From Limoniibacter endophyticus (GTDB lineage: Bacteria > Pseudomonadota > Alphaproteobacteria > Rhizobiales > Rhizobiaceae): DNA of 64,000 nt. The translations under genes and the position numbers were made by a program. The notes under the pieces were generated by a model. That model ran no database searches, had not been told where the DNA came from, and saw nothing but the letters and a program-made list of their open reading frames with translations. Location: NCBI RefSeq assembly GCF_014652835.1, contig NZ_BMZO01000005.1, positions 51,477 to 115,476 of the forward strand, in the 5' to 3' direction. Positions 54,261 through 63,961 of the stretch are shown in pieces; the stretch's first letter is position 1, and each line of letters begins with the position of its first letter.

Positions 54261-54947
54261 TTAGCCCAGATGCTTGTCGTAATCGGCGACGAGAAGATGA
54301 ACCGGCTCGACATCTTCCTCGATATCGGAGAAACGGCCGATGGGATCACGGAAGATATTATCGGTGAGATCGTCATTGACGGTGGAGACTTCGCCGATCA
54401 GCACATCCTTGCCTTCTCCCCAGAAGGCATGCCAGACATTTGGCAAAAGTGTGACGCTTTCACCGGGTTCCAGCTTGAGCAATCCGCCCGCCGGCAGTTT
54501 CTTCATCACGCTGTCAACAGGTACTTCCACATTCGCCTGGTCATCAATCGAGCCGTCTTCGCGCGCGGCGAACAATTCGAGCACAAGTTTGCCGCCGCCA
54601 CGATTGATGATGTCCTCGGCCTTGAGATTATGCCGGTGCATGGGTGAGATCTGATCCTTGCGTGAGATCATGATCTTTTCGGCGTAGAGCATACCCTTGC
54701 CCTTCGCCAGGTCGGCTACCTTGCCGTTGCGCACGGTGAAGAGGAAGAGCCCCAGTTCGTCGAACTTGCCCTGCCCGTAGTCGGTAATATCCCAGCCCAG
54801 GCGGGCGTTGATGATGCCGTCCATATCCGATCGCCTGGCCTTCATCTCGGCAGGTGTCCAATAGGCGAAAGGGGGGAGAACATAGCCAAAGGAGCGGATG
54901 AAGCGGTCGCCTTCGGCGAGAATTTCATTAACGCGGGAACGCTTCAT
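54261..54947 (-). CDS. D-lyxose/D-mannose ketol-isomerase-like cupin
   Basis: About 228 aa from ATG 54947 with GGAG upstream. The cupin metal site is SPMHRHNLKAEDIINRGGG (~98-116; two His and a Glu) and NVWHAFWGEG (~168-177; final His). These match the lyxose-isomerase (YdaE-type) family, which interconverts D-lyxose and D-xylulose, and also D-mannose and D-fructose. The combination with a PfkB kinase suggests conversion of an aldose to a ketose phosphate. Its start overlaps the mutarotase gene by 4 nt. Confidence 0.9.
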   Translation of the reverse strand: MKRSRVNEILAEGDRFIRSFGYVLPPFAYWTPAEMKARRSDMDGIINARLGWDITDYGQGKFDELGLFLFTVRNGKVADLAKGKGMLYAEKIMISRKDQISPMHRHNLKAEDIINRGGGKLVLELFAAREDGSIDDQANVEVPVDSVMKKLPAGGLLKLEPGESVTLLPNVWHAFWGEGKDVLIGEVSTVNDDLTDNIFRDPIGRFSDIEEDVEPVHLLVADYDKHLG

Positions 54948-55903
54948 TCTTTTGTCTCCAAAATGCTTGCGGATATTCTGTAAGAGGTGGACCAGGGGCA
55001 TCCTGCCACGAAATGATGCACAGCTTCATCGTCCGAGTTCCGCGGAATGCCGTTTGCACCGAAACGCAGTTTCATGGGTTCCACGCCGAGGCCACGGAAC
55101 CGTCCGCCCCATGGTGGCTTGGTGCGTCCTTGGGCCGAGACCCAAAGAAGCACCTCTGGCAAGGCCGAGGCATCCCATTCCAGCGTGGCCTGCATCCGAC
55201 GATCCGGATAACGCACCGAAAGAACACCGCCGGCGCCGACGAGCTGAATCGCTTCCTCGGTGAGGCTGGTGGCGAGCGTCGCAAAGTCGGTCGTGGTGCC
55301 GTCCGCCAACGGTAGCGTCTCCAGCGAACGCGTTGCGCGGCCGGGGAGGAGTTTCGATACACCTTCCTCGAAGGTGACCGGAAACGTCAGAGCCTCTTCG
55401 AACGTCCCATGAAGCTGAATTCGTTCCGGGGCTTCCGGCAAGACGAAGACCGGATGCAGCCCTATGCCGAAGGCGCAATCCCTGCGCGGGAAAACCTTTA
55501 GCGACAATGAAATCGCCGCTTCGCCGTCTCGCACGGAGAGCGTGCGCTCAAGTTTTTCTATCGGATGTGTTTTCGGATAGCTGATCGCAAGCTTTACGTG
55601 TTTTTCGTCTGCCGCGATGATCTGCCAAAAATTGTCGGTGCCGAAGCCATGCACGACAGGGTCTACCGTGCTCTTGCCGAACGGCACGCATGCCCACTCC
55701 CCGCCAAGCTGACGCAGATGCGCGGGTATGGTAGCATCGGCCTGCACCTCGGCATCATCCTTCCATGGTGCCTCAGCCAGCGGAGTGACGCTACGCCCAT
55801 CCTCTAATACGAACCGCGCATGATGCAGCATGGCACCGAGCGAGAACACGCTTGCCTCGCCACGATCCCAGAGCAGCCGATGCACTGTCCCGCTGACGGT
55901 CAT
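54944..55903 (-). CDS. Aldose 1-epimerase (mutarotase)-like protein
   Basis: 319 aa with a galactose-mutarotase-like beta-sandwich: RDCAFGIGLHPVFVLPEAPER (~154-174) and DASALPEVLLWVSAQGRTKPPWGGRFRGLGVEPM split across ~253-285. The His in IGLHPVF and the Glu in GVEPM are in the positions of the active-site base and acid. It interconverts sugar anomers to feed the isomerase. The gene lies between the ABC ATPase and the isomerase with minimal gaps, so it is part of the operon. Confidence 0.87.
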   Translation of the reverse strand: MTVSGTVHRLLWDRGEASVFSLGAMLHHARFVLEDGRSVTPLAEAPWKDDAEVQADATIPAHLRQLGGEWACVPFGKSTVDPVVHGFGTDNFWQIIAADEKHVKLAISYPKTHPIEKLERTLSVRDGEAAISLSLKVFPRRDCAFGIGLHPVFVLPEAPERIQLHGTFEEALTFPVTFEEGVSKLLPGRATRSLETLPLADGTTTDFATLATSLTEEAIQLVGAGGVLSVRYPDRRMQATLEWDASALPEVLLWVSAQGRTKPPWGGRFRGLGVEPMKLRFGANGIPRNSDDEAVHHFVAGCPWSTSYRISASILETKE

Positions 55904-55906
55904 GGC

Positions 55907-57019
55907 TCAGCCGATCCGCTGTTCAGTCTTCGGATCGAAGAACACGGCCTTGTCGAGATTGACGGCCAGTTCGGCTGTTGTTCCGGGCGTGATGCCGGTG
56001 TCAGCGCCAAGGCGAGCAACGACGGCCTTGCCACCGAGATGCGTCACGGCAAACGTATCCGCGCCCGCAGGTTCCACCACTTCGATTGGAGCGATGAAAC
56101 GTGCCGTCTGCCCCTTGTGCGCTTCCGCTTCGCCAATCTCGAACAGCGCCTCGGGACGCACGCCGAAAATAACCTCCTGCCCGGCATGGGAGTTGAGCGC
56201 TCCGTTTTCGCCGGAAAGCGGCAGCGTAACCGATGCATCTCCGGTAGCGATCTCGATGGCCAGCGCGGTGCCATTCTTCTTGAGCTTGGCAGGGATGAGA
56301 TTCATTGACGGCGAACCCATGAAATCGGCGACGAAAATGTTTGCAGGGCGATTGTAGATTTCCGTCGGCGTGCCGAATTGCTGCAACAGGCCGTCGCGCA
56401 GCACTGCAATGCGGGTCGCCAGCGTCATGGCTTCAATCTGGTCGTGCGTCACGTAGACGATGGTGGTGCCCATCTTCTGGTGAAGTCGTTTGATTTCGGT
56501 GCGCATGTCGACACGCAGCTTCGCATCAAGGTTCGATAGCGGCTCATCGAACAGGAACACCTGCGGATCACGCACCAGGGCGCGGCCCATGGCAACGCGC
56601 TGACGCTGGCCGCCTGAAAGCTGGCTCGGTTTGCGATCCAGCAGATGCGCGATCTGCAAGGTTTCAGCTACGGACTGAATGGCCCGCTCACGTTCAGGCT
56701 TTGGCACTTTGCGGATTTCCATGCCGAAGGCGACGTTCTGGCGTACGGTCATGTTCGGGTAGAGCGCGTAAGACTGAAATACCATGGCGATGTCGCGCTC
56801 GGAAGGATGCAGGTCGTTCACCACGCGACCACCGATGCTGATCTTGCCGCTGGTAATATTTTCCAGACCGGCAATCGTGTTCAGCAAAGTGGATTTGCCG
56901 CAGCCGGAAGGGCCGACCAGAACCAGGAAACCGCCTTCTTCGATTTCGAGGTCAATGCCTTTCAGGACCTGCGTGTCACCGAAGGACTTGTTGAGATTTT
57001 CGATCTTCAAGAATGACAT
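55907..57019 (-). CDS. Carbohydrate ABC transporter ATPase (UgpC/MalK-like)
   Basis: 370 aa. ABC cassette: [18 protein letters not shown] (~36-53), signature [15 protein letters not shown] (~134-148), Walker [17 protein letters not shown] (~154-169), switch [14 protein letters not shown]-terminal TOBE-type domain ([14 protein letters not shown] ... [20 protein letters not shown]) as in UgpC/MalK. It energises the two permeases upstream in the operon. The gene spacing (3 nt on each side) indicates one transcript. Confidence 0.94.
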   Translation of the reverse strand: MSFLKIENLNKSFGDTQVLKGIDLEIEEGGFLVLVGPSGCGKSTLLNTIAGLENITSGKISIGGRVVNDLHPSERDIAMVFQSYALYPNMTVRQNVAFGMEIRKVPKPERERAIQSVAETLQIAHLLDRKPSQLSGGQRQRVAMGRALVRDPQVFLFDEPLSNLDAKLRVDMRTEIKRLHQKMGTTIVYVTHDQIEAMTLATRIAVLRDGLLQQFGTPTEIYNRPANIFVADFMGSPSMNLIPAKLKKNGTALAIEIATGDASVTLPLSGENGALNSHAGQEVIFGVRPEALFEIGEAEAHKGQTARFIAPIEVVEPAGADTFAVTHLGGKAVVARLGADTGITPGTTAELAVNLDKAVFFDPKTEQRIG

Positions 57020-57022
57020 GGA

Positions 57023-57904
57023 TCAGCCTTTCACCGCGCCGGCCATCAGTCCGCGCACGAAGTAGCGGCCCGAAACGATATAGACGATAAGGGTAGGGAG
57101 GGCGGCAAGCACTGCGCCCGCGAAATGGACGTTATATTCCTTCACGCCGGAAGATGAGCTGACAAGATTATTCAGCGCCACCGTCATCGGCTGTGCGTTC
57201 AACCCACCGAAGGAAACGCCGAAAAGAAAGTCATTCCAGATTTGCGTGAACTGCCAGATGACGGTCACGACTATGATCGGGCCGGATGAGGGCAGAAGAA
57301 TGCGCCAGAATATCTGGAAGAAGCTCGCCCCGTCGATCTGCGCTGCGCGCACCAGTTCCGTCGGAAATGCCGCGTAGTAGTTGCGGAAGAACAAGGTCGT
57401 GAAGCCTACGCCGTAGACAACATGGATCAGAACGAGACCCGATGTGGTGCCTGCAATGCCGAGCATCCCGAGGATGCGGGCGGCCGGAATGAGCACGATC
57501 TGGAACGGGATGAAGCAGGCAAGCAGCATGAGCGCAAACAGGATGTTGTCTCCGCGGAAGCGCCACTTTGTCAGCACATAGCCGTTGAGCGCGCCCAGGA
57601 TCGTGGAAATGGCAACGGCCGGAACCACCATGAGGATGGAATTGACGAAATAGGGCTTCAGACCGTTGGCGGAGACACCGATCTGCGCCTGCGACCATGC
57701 ATTCAGCCATGGCTCGAAAGTCGGGGCTGTCGGCGGGGCAAGCAAATTGCCTCCGCGGATTTCTTCCAAGGTTTTGAAAGAGTTCGCCAACATTATGTAA
57801 AGCGGCAGCAGATAGTAGATCGCAAACAGGATGAGTGCGATGTAGATGAGGCCGCGAACCAGCTTGTTGCCTGGAACTGTCGTGTCGAGGGTGCTTTGGC
57901 TCAT
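57023..57904 (-). CDS. Carbohydrate ABC permease (MalG-type)
   Basis: 293 aa, six membrane segments, with the EAA loop NYYAAFPTELVRAAQIDGASFFQIFWRILLPSSGP split at ~185-218. The N-terminal IALILFAIYYLLPLYIMLANSFKTLEEI is typical for MalG/LacG permeases. It overlaps the upstream permease stop by 4 nt and pairs with it in the inner membrane. CUT1 family by architecture. Confidence 0.93.
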   Translation of the reverse strand: MSQSTLDTTVPGNKLVRGLIYIALILFAIYYLLPLYIMLANSFKTLEEIRGGNLLAPPTAPTFEPWLNAWSQAQIGVSANGLKPYFVNSILMVVPAVAISTILGALNGYVLTKWRFRGDNILFALMLLACFIPFQIVLIPAARILGMLGIAGTTSGLVLIHVVYGVGFTTLFFRNYYAAFPTELVRAAQIDGASFFQIFWRILLPSSGPIIVVTVIWQFTQIWNDFLFGVSFGGLNAQPMTVALNNLVSSSSGVKEYNVHFAGAVLAALPTLIVYIVSGRYFVRGLMAGAVKG

Positions 57905-58779
57905 TGTTGATCCCTCGGTTTCAGTTCCGAATAGAGGTAAGGAATGATGATCGAGAAGATCATCACCAGCATGATGATGGCCGAGGATGCACCGGTGCCC
58001 ATCTGGTTACGGGTGAATGTATATGAATACATGAAGGTTGCGGGTACTTCGGTGGCGCCGCCGGGTCCGCCGCCGGTGAGGGCCACGACGAGGTCATAGG
58101 CCTTGATGGCGAGATGAGCGAGAACCACGAAAGCGGACAGAAACACCGGGCGCATCAGCGGAATGATGATGCGCCGATAAATCGTCCAGTTCGACGCGCC
58201 ATCGATTTGTGCCGCCTTGATGATCTCGCTGTCGACACCACGCAAACCCGCAAGAAACATCGCCATCACGAAGCCGGAGGATTGCCACACGGCAGCGAGG
58301 ACGACCGTATAGATCGCCATGTTCCGGTCGACGATCCAGTTGAACACGAAATTTTCGAAGCCCCAGTCACCCATCACGCTCTGAAAGCCGATAGATGGGT
58401 CGAGAAACCATTTCCATGCGGTTCCCGTGACGATGAAGGACAACGCCATCGGATAGAGGTAGATCGGACGCAGGAACCCTTCACCCCTGATCTTCTGGTC
58501 AAGCAAGATGGCCAGAAACAGGCCCAGCGCCGAGCAGATGACGATGTAGAGCGTGCCGAAGATCGCAAGGTTCTTCAGCGCCGTCCACCATAGGGGCGTG
58601 TTCCACAGGCGCACGTAATTGGCGAAGCCGACGAAGTCGTAGCTGGGCAACATGCGCGAATTGGTGAAGGAGAGGAACAATGTGTAGAGAATGAAACCAT
58701 ACACAAAGACGAAGATCATCGCGAGGCTGGGGCTGAGCACCAGCTTGGGAACGATGTCTTGCAGGCGGTTGCGGGTCAT
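57901..58779 (-). CDS. Carbohydrate ABC permease (MalF-type)
   Basis: 292 aa with six to seven segments (LVLSPSLAMIFVFVYGFILYTLFLSF, IFGTLYIVICSALGLFLAILL) and the EAA loop GLRGVDSEIIKAAQIDGASNWTIYRRIIIPLMRPV split at ~195-228. Start ATG 58779 is 155 nt after the binding-protein gene, with a hairpin between. It forms the channel together with the MalG-type partner. Confidence 0.93.
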   Translation of the reverse strand: MTRNRLQDIVPKLVLSPSLAMIFVFVYGFILYTLFLSFTNSRMLPSYDFVGFANYVRLWNTPLWWTALKNLAIFGTLYIVICSALGLFLAILLDQKIRGEGFLRPIYLYPMALSFIVTGTAWKWFLDPSIGFQSVMGDWGFENFVFNWIVDRNMAIYTVVLAAVWQSSGFVMAMFLAGLRGVDSEIIKAAQIDGASNWTIYRRIIIPLMRPVFLSAFVVLAHLAIKAYDLVVALTGGGPGGATEVPATFMYSYTFTRNQMGTGASSAIIMLVMIFSIIIPYLYSELKPRDQQ

Positions 58780-58882
58780 CGGACCGTCCTTGCATCACGT
58801 GTCGAGCATCAGACGGGAGGCATGCGACACGGAAACTGGAATTCGAAACAAAGGCGCTAAGCGCAAAATGCTGGAAGGTGAC

Positions 58883-58919
58883 GACGGCCGGGGTGCGGTT
58901 GTCGCATCTCCCGGCCGTC
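58883..58919 (-). terminator. Intercistronic hairpin after the sugar-binding-protein gene
   Basis: GACGGCCGGG and CCCGGCCGTC form a 10-bp stem; inside the 17-nt loop TGCG and CGCA can add an inner stem. It lies 15 nt past the binding-protein stop, before the MalF-type gene, without a T tract. It is the third such hairpin in this window. Confidence 0.6.
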
Positions 58920-58934
58920 TCCCCCGATTGCCTT

Positions 58935-60194
58935 TTACTTCGCGGCAGCGATCGCATCGGCAAGAGCTGCCGGGGCGTCATCGGTCGAAATCTGACCGTT
59001 GAAATGCTGGTTGACGATTTCAAGCACGGCGGCCTTCACAGCCGGAGGGCCACCGTAACCGTGAGCCATGGAACCGAGCAGTGTTCCGCCGCTATTGGCT
59101 TCCTTCAGGTCGGCCATGCCCTTCTTGCCACAGTCGTCGAACTCCGTGTCTTCAACGTCGGTGCGGGCCGGAACGGAGCCTTTGACCTTGTTGAAGGCGA
59201 TCTGGAACGACGGATCCATCACGGCTGCGGCCATTTTCTTCTGGGCGGCCTTCTGCTCTTCGCCAGACACTTCGAACATGACGAACTGGTCGGCATTGAA
59301 GGTCACGGAGCCTTCCGTGCCGGGGAAGCGAATGCAAACGAAGTCTTCGCCTGGCTTCTGGTTTGCGCGCAGGAATTCGCCCTTCGCCCAATCACCCATG
59401 AATTGCAGGCCAGCGCGGCCTTCGATCACGTCAGCGGAGGCCAGGTTCCATTCCCGTGCGGCGGCTGCGTCGCCAATATATTCATGCAGCTTTTCCATGC
59501 GTGCAAATGCTTCCTTCATCTGATCCGAGCGCAGAGCCTCGTCATCGAAGGGTTCATTGAGCGTCTTCTTGTAGAGTTCCTTGTCGATGCCGAGAACGAC
59601 GGCTTCGAACAGGGTGGCATCCTGCCATGGCTCGCCGCCATTGGCGATCGGCGTGATGCCGTTTTCCTTCATTTTGTCGAGAAGGGCGATCAGCTCTTCC
59701 CAAGTTTCAGGAGCTTTGCCGCCGGCGTCATCAAGCGCCTTCTTGTTGATCCATACCCAGTTGGTCGAGTGGACATTTACGGGAGCGGCAATCCAATGAT
59801 CTTCGTACTTGCCGAAGTTCTGCAGTGCAGTCGGGATCACGTCACCCCATTTACCGGCTTTGGCAACGTCATCGACATTGGCGACAACGCCAGCCTGCGC
59901 CCATTCAGTAATGTCGTAGCCCAGCATCTGAACGGCGGTCGGCACATTGCCAGCCGTCACGTTGGCGCGCAGTGTGGTCATGGCCTGAACGCCTGAGCCG
60001 CCAGCAACCGGATAATCTTTCCAGGCTACGCCTTCCTTCCCGAGATTTTCCTTAAGAACGTTGAGGGCAGCTGCTTCGCCGCCCGCTGTCCACCAGTGCA
60101 GTACGGTGACTTCCTCGGCAGCCTTGGCAGCGCCAAGAGAAAGGGCGATAGCAGCCGCGCCTGCCGCGAGCACGGCGCGTGAACGGTTTTTCAT
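58935..60194 (-). CDS. Extracellular solute-binding protein family 1 (CUT1 sugar receptor)
   Basis: 419 aa with a signal peptide ([20 protein letters not shown], cut near AKA/A). The fold is of family 1 (MalE-like): [21 protein letters not shown] (~29-49), [22 protein letters not shown] (~131-152), and [16 protein letters not shown] (~261-276), the typical W-x-x-E/F region. It is the first gene of the operon, its start preceded by GGGAGG, with an operator ~40 nt upstream. It binds the sugar in the periplasm for the MalF/MalG-type permeases. Confidence 0.94.
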   Translation of the reverse strand: MKNRSRAVLAAGAAAIALSLGAAKAAEEVTVLHWWTAGGEAAALNVLKENLGKEGVAWKDYPVAGGSGVQAMTTLRANVTAGNVPTAVQMLGYDITEWAQAGVVANVDDVAKAGKWGDVIPTALQNFGKYEDHWIAAPVNVHSTNWVWINKKALDDAGGKAPETWEELIALLDKMKENGITPIANGGEPWQDATLFEAVVLGIDKELYKKTLNEPFDDEALRSDQMKEAFARMEKLHEYIGDAAAAREWNLASADVIEGRAGLQFMGDWAKGEFLRANQKPGEDFVCIRFPGTEGSVTFNADQFVMFEVSGEEQKAAQKKMAAAVMDPSFQIAFNKVKGSVPARTDVEDTEFDDCGKKGMADLKEANSGGTLLGSMAHGYGGPPAVKAAVLEIVNQHFNGQISTDDAPAALADAIAAAK

Positions 60195-60229
60195 GATGAT
60201 CCTCCCAGATACTTCTTTGAACCTTGCGT

Positions 60230-60247
60230 ATTTATAACGTTGTAAAT
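60230..60247. promoter_or_regulatory. LacI operator upstream of the sugar-binding-protein gene
   Basis: ATTTATAACGTTGTAAAT is a palindrome with one mismatch and a central CG. It matches, but for one base, the perfect palindrome near the regulator gene. It is ~36 nt before the binding-protein start. Confidence 0.8.
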
Positions 60248-60260
60248 GACGTTAACGTCA
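60247..60260. promoter_or_regulatory. 14-bp perfect palindrome next to the operator
   Basis: TGACGTTAACGTCA is self-complementary and abuts the LacI operator. It could be a second regulator site or an overlapping promoter element. Confidence 0.5.
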
Positions 60261-60369
60261 ATAGTCAATCGCTCCAAGTTCGAGATTTTGCGCGGAAAAT
60301 GGGTAGAACTTTTGCATTTCAATGGATTCAATTGTGTGGATGCTTGATGGATAGCGTCTTTCAAAATGA

Positions 60370-60387
60370 ATTTATAACGTTATAAAT
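60370..60387. promoter_or_regulatory. LacI operator upstream of the regulator gene
   Basis: ATTTATAACGTTATAAAT is an 18-bp perfect palindrome, 22 nt before the regulator start. With the site at 60230 it gives two operators 140 bp apart, suitable for looping or simultaneous control of both transcripts. Confidence 0.85.
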
Positions 60388-60409
60388 AAACTTGCGGAGG
60401 AAGATATCA

Positions 60410-61426
60410 TTGGAAAGAGGCGCCAAAAAGCCGACATTGAGGACCATTGCCGAGATCACCGGCCTTGCCGTGACCACAGTTTCGCGGGCTCTTGCCGATG
60501 CACCTCAGATTGCTCTGGATACGCGCACACGTGTTCGCCGTGTCGCAGATGAGATCGGTTATCTGCCCGATCGCGCTGCACAAAGGCTGCGCACCGGGCG
60601 CACCAATGTCATTAGCCTGATACTTGATCCGCACGACGAGATTCTGGGTTTTTCCACGTCGATAATACGCGGGCTGACAAAGATACTACGTGAGACCCGG
60701 TACAATCTCGTCATCACACCGCATTTCGCCGAGGTGCCGACGCTGGAGCCAGTGCAGCATATTCTTAAGAATCGTATGGCGGACGGGATGATCTTCTCGC
60801 GCACCGAGCCGTTTGATCCGCGCGTCAAGCTTCTGCTCGAAAACGATTTTCCCTTCGTCTCGCACGGGCGCACCGATTTCGTTTCGGCTCATCCTTATGT
60901 CGATTATGACAATGAGAGGTTTGCAATTACTGCTGCGAAAAGATTGATAGAGAAGGGGAGGAAAAAACTTGCGATCATCCTGCCGCCGGAGCGTTTCACC
61001 TTCTGTCAGCACCTGCGTTATGGCTTTATGTCGGTGGTGCGATCGGAGGGCGTGTCCTTCGAGATTGCCGAAGGGGTAACGCTCGATAGTCCCGCTTCAG
61101 ACGTTTTCGCCTGGGCGCAAGCGCGTTTCGTAAAGGGAGATGCGCCGGACGGTTTCGTCTGTGCTGGCGAGGTGTCGGCGCTGGCCATCCTCGCTACTGC
61201 TGCGGATAACGGCCTGGAAATTGGACGCGACATCGACATCGTGTCGAAGTCCACTTCCGATATTTCGCAACTCTTCCGGCCGCGTATCGACCAGATCAAC
61301 GAACCACTCGATGAGGCGGGCGAATTGATGGGGCGTTTTCTCTTGCGGCGAATTGCAGGGGAGTCTGTTGAAAAGCTCCAGCATACTCAACTGCCGGAGC
61401 CCCGTTTCATGACGTTTCACTCCTGA
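60410..61426 (+). CDS. LacI-family regulator of the second sugar operon
   Basis: About 338 aa. TTG 60410 (MERGAKKPTLRT) is chosen because GGAGG lies 9 nt upstream; an in-frame TTG at 60392 begins within that Shine-Dalgarno. HTH: PTLRTIAEITGLAVTTVSRAL (~8-28), hinge YLPDRAAQRLRTGRTNVI, then effector domain (ISLILDPHDEILGFSTSIIRGL, GFVCAGEVSALAILATAADN). It is AglR/ThuR-like in style, as in rhizobial alpha-glucoside regulators. It is divergent from the ABC operon, flanked by two near-identical operators, and converges on oxyR with a 10-nt overlap. Confidence 0.92.
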   Translation: MERGAKKPTLRTIAEITGLAVTTVSRALADAPQIALDTRTRVRRVADEIGYLPDRAAQRLRTGRTNVISLILDPHDEILGFSTSIIRGLTKILRETRYNLVITPHFAEVPTLEPVQHILKNRMADGMIFSRTEPFDPRVKLLLENDFPFVSHGRTDFVSAHPYVDYDNERFAITAAKRLIEKGRKKLAIILPPERFTFCQHLRYGFMSVVRSEGVSFEIAEGVTLDSPASDVFAWAQARFVKGDAPDGFVCAGEVSALAILATAADNGLEIGRDIDIVSKSTSDISQLFRPRIDQINEPLDEAGELMGRFLLRRIAGESVEKLQHTQLPEPRFMTFHS

Positions 61427-62322
61427 GAATACAGATCTAAGCCTCGCAGAACCTCCGCAAGCCGTTCGCAGTCGGCTTGCTTACGTCCGTTTCGCGCATA
61501 GGCGAGGCAGATGGAGCGGCTGGGTTGCGGCTCTGCGAAAGGCACAACGCGCACATTCGTCATCGCGGTGGCGCCGTTGCGGGCCATTTCGGGTACGAGC
61601 GTCACGCCCAGGCCATGCGAGACCATCTGCAAAAGTGTCGTCAGGCTAGTCGCGCCGAAATGGGCCATTGTTACCGGTTTTACGTTGCGGCAGACGGCAA
61701 GCGCCTGCTCGCGCATGCAATGACCTTCCTCCAGCAGCATCAGCTCTTCCAGTGCGGGATGATCGGGCTTGACCGGTGGGTTGACGAGCCGGTTGTCCCC
61801 CGCGTGGATTGCCAGAAAGAATCTGTCCTCAAATAGCGGCGCTTCAACCAGCCCTTTTTGCTCAAGGGGTAGGGCAGCGACCAGCGCATCCAGCCGCGCC
61901 GACAGGGTTTCTGCAATCAGCGAATGCGTTACGGCCTCTACGATTTCAAGTTTCAGCTTTGGGAAATCCGTCTTTAGCCGCGGGAGGAGCGACGGTAGCA
62001 GGTAGGGCGCGATTGTTGGAATGACGCCGAGGCGAAATCGTCCTTCGAGCGGTTGTCTTCTCGTGCTTGCCCCTTCTTCGAGTTCCTGCATCCCCTGGAG
62101 GATATGCTCCACTTTCGGCCAAAGCTCTGCACCGTCGGTGGTCAGGCGCACGCCTTTGCCACTGCGGTCGAACAATTGCTTGCCGAGGTGGGCTTCCATG
62201 TCCGCGATCTGCGCGGAAAGGGCTGGCTGGGAGACGCCTGCAAGCGCTGCGGCCTGCCCGAAGTGAAGCGTGCGAGCCAAGGAATCGAAATAAGAAAGAT
62301 GTCTAATAGTTAGTCTAGCCAT
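61417..62322 (-). CDS. oxyR: Hydrogen-peroxide-sensing LysR regulator OxyR
   Basis: 301 aa. LysR HTH: HLSYFDSLARTLHFGQAAALAGVSQPALSAQI, ~8-40. The regulatory domain has the OxyR redox pair: Cys in EEGHCMREQALAVC (two cysteines nine residues apart, ~200-209), as in E. coli OxyR (C199/C208), so it should form the H2O2-induced disulfide. It is divergent from the catalase gene (133-nt gap) and probably activates it, as in rhizobia. It acts as a tetramer. Confidence 0.95.
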   Translation of the reverse strand: MARLTIRHLSYFDSLARTLHFGQAAALAGVSQPALSAQIADMEAHLGKQLFDRSGKGVRLTTDGAELWPKVEHILQGMQELEEGASTRRQPLEGRFRLGVIPTIAPYLLPSLLPRLKTDFPKLKLEIVEAVTHSLIAETLSARLDALVAALPLEQKGLVEAPLFEDRFFLAIHAGDNRLVNPPVKPDHPALEELMLLEEGHCMREQALAVCRNVKPVTMAHFGATSLTTLLQMVSHGLGVTLVPEMARNGATAMTNVRVVPFAEPQPSRSICLAYARNGRKQADCERLAEVLRGLDLYSQE

Positions 62323-62335
62323 AAGTTTTTCTTAT
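62321..62335. promoter_or_regulatory. Possible OxyR/LysR box at the oxyR-katA divergent promoter
   Basis: ATAAG and CTTAT form an inverted repeat with a 5-nt spacer, followed by a further CGATCATAA. The ~10-bp-spaced ATAA/TTAT elements resemble OxyR binding sites loosely. It overlaps the oxyR start, so it could mediate autorepression. Confidence 0.4.
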
Positions 62336-62455
62336 CGATCATAAAAGCAAAGTCAATTGGATTCTGAGTGGGAGTCACCCTAACTTGGAATTGTTCAAAA
62401 GATTGGCCGGCAAGAAGCTGGTCTCAATGTTCACCCAAAATGGGAGGCACTTCCA

Positions 62456-63961
62456 ATGGCGGACAAGCCCACCTTGACGACCACAGCCGGTGCACCGGTA
62501 CCGGATAACCAGAATTCTCTTACGGCTGGCGAACGCGGGCCGGTGCTGCTCCAGGATTACCAGCTTATCGAGAAGCTCGCGCACCAGAACCGTGAGCGCC
62601 TCCCTGAACGCGTCGTCCACGCCAAAGGCTGGGGTGCCTATGGCACGCTGAAGATTACCGGCGACATTTCGAAATATACCAAGGCAAAGGTCCTGCAACC
62701 GGGCAGTGAAACGCCGCTTCTACTGCGTTTCTCCACGGTGGCCGGAGAGATGGGGGCTGCTGATGCCGAGCGCGATGTGCGCGGCTTCGCCATCAAGTTC
62801 TACACGGAGGAGGGCAACTGGGACCTCGTAGGCAACAACACGCCGGTCTTCTTCGTCCGCGATCCGGTCAAATTCCCTGACTTCATTCATACGCAGAAGC
62901 GTCATCCGAAGACCAATCTTCGCTCTCCCACCGCGATGTGGGACTTCTGGTCGCTTTCTCCTGAAAGCCTGCACCAGGTGACGATCCTCATGTCGGATCG
63001 CGGCCTGCCCACCGACGTGCGCCATATCAATGGCTACGGCTCGCACACCTATTCCTTCTGGAACGATGCCGGCGAACGCTACTGGGTCAAGTTCCATTTC
63101 AAGACCATGCAGGGTCACAAACACTGGACAAACGAAGAGGCCGAGCAGGTTATCGGCAAGACGCGCGAATCCACGCAGGAAGATCTGTTCAACGCGCTTG
63201 AGAATGGCGACTTCCCGAAGTGGAAGGTTCAAGTGCAGATCATGCCTGAGCTTGATGCTGAAAAGACGCCCTACAACCCGTTCGATCTGACGAAAGTGTG
63301 GCCGCACGGCGATTACCCGCCCATCGACATCGGCATCCTTGAGCTCAATCGCAATGCTGAAAATTACTTCACCGAGATTGAAAACGCGGCCTTTTCACCG
63401 TCCAACATCGTTCCCGGCATTTCCTATTCACCCGACAAGATGTTGCAGGCGCGTGTCTTCTCCTATGCGGACGCGCACCGTCATCGCCTTGGCACTCATT
63501 ATGAGAACATTCCGGTCAACCAGCCGAAGTGCCCGGTTCACCACTACCACCGCGATGGCCAGATGAATACATATGGCGGTATCAAGACCGGCAACGCAGA
63601 CGCCTATTATGAGCCGAATTCCTTCTCCGGCCCCGTCGAAAGGCCGTCCGCCAAGGAGCCCCCATTGCGCATCTCAGGGGATGCCGCTCGTTATGATCAT
63701 CGCGTTGGCAATGATGATTATTCGCAGCCGCGCGCTCTCTTCAACCTCTTCGACGAGGGGCAGAAGCAGCGTCTGTTCAAGAATATCGCAGCGGCCATGA
63801 CCGGTATCCCCAAGCACATCGAAGATCGCCAGTTGGCACATTTCGATAAGGTTCATCCGGACTATGGCAACGGCGTTCGCAAGGCGCTCTCGGAAGCCGA
63901 CGGTACTGAGCGTCCTGCAATCTCGGTGACGCCTGCAACCCCGCAGGAAGCTGCTGAATAA
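62456..63961 (+). CDS. katA: Monofunctional heme catalase
   Basis: 501 aa, a small-subunit catalase. Start ATG 62456 with GGGAGG upstream. Catalytic His is in [13 protein letters not shown] (~42-54), Asn in [11 protein letters not shown] (~125-135), and the proximal heme-ligand Tyr in [14 protein letters not shown] (~332-345; consensus R-x-F-x-Y). [19 protein letters not shown] is also conserved. It degrades H2O2 to water and oxygen in the cytosol (some Brucella forms are periplasmic, but no signal peptide is seen here). It is divergent from oxyR. The C-terminus is complete 39 nt before the window end. Confidence 0.96.
   Translation: MADKPTLTTTAGAPVPDNQNSLTAGERGPVLLQDYQLIEKLAHQNRERLPERVVHAKGWGAYGTLKITGDISKYTKAKVLQPGSETPLLLRFSTVAGEMGAADAERDVRGFAIKFYTEEGNWDLVGNNTPVFFVRDPVKFPDFIHTQKRHPKTNLRSPTAMWDFWSLSPESLHQVTILMSDRGLPTDVRHINGYGSHTYSFWNDAGERYWVKFHFKTMQGHKHWTNEEAEQVIGKTRESTQEDLFNALENGDFPKWKVQVQIMPELDAEKTPYNPFDLTKVWPHGDYPPIDIGILELNRNAENYFTEIENAAFSPSNIVPGISYSPDKMLQARVFSYADAHRHRLGTHYENIPVNQPKCPVHHYHRDGQMNTYGGIKTGNADAYYEPNSFSGPVERPSAKEPPLRISGDAARYDHRVGNDDYSQPRALFNLFDEGQKQRLFKNIAAAMTGIPKHIEDRQLAHFDKVHPDYGNGVRKALSEADGTERPAISVTPATPQEAAE

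Noticed and set aside
58878..59996. 372-aa plus-strand open frame over the sugar-binding-protein gene
   Set aside because: Antisense shadow; the minus-strand protein has a signal peptide and family motifs.
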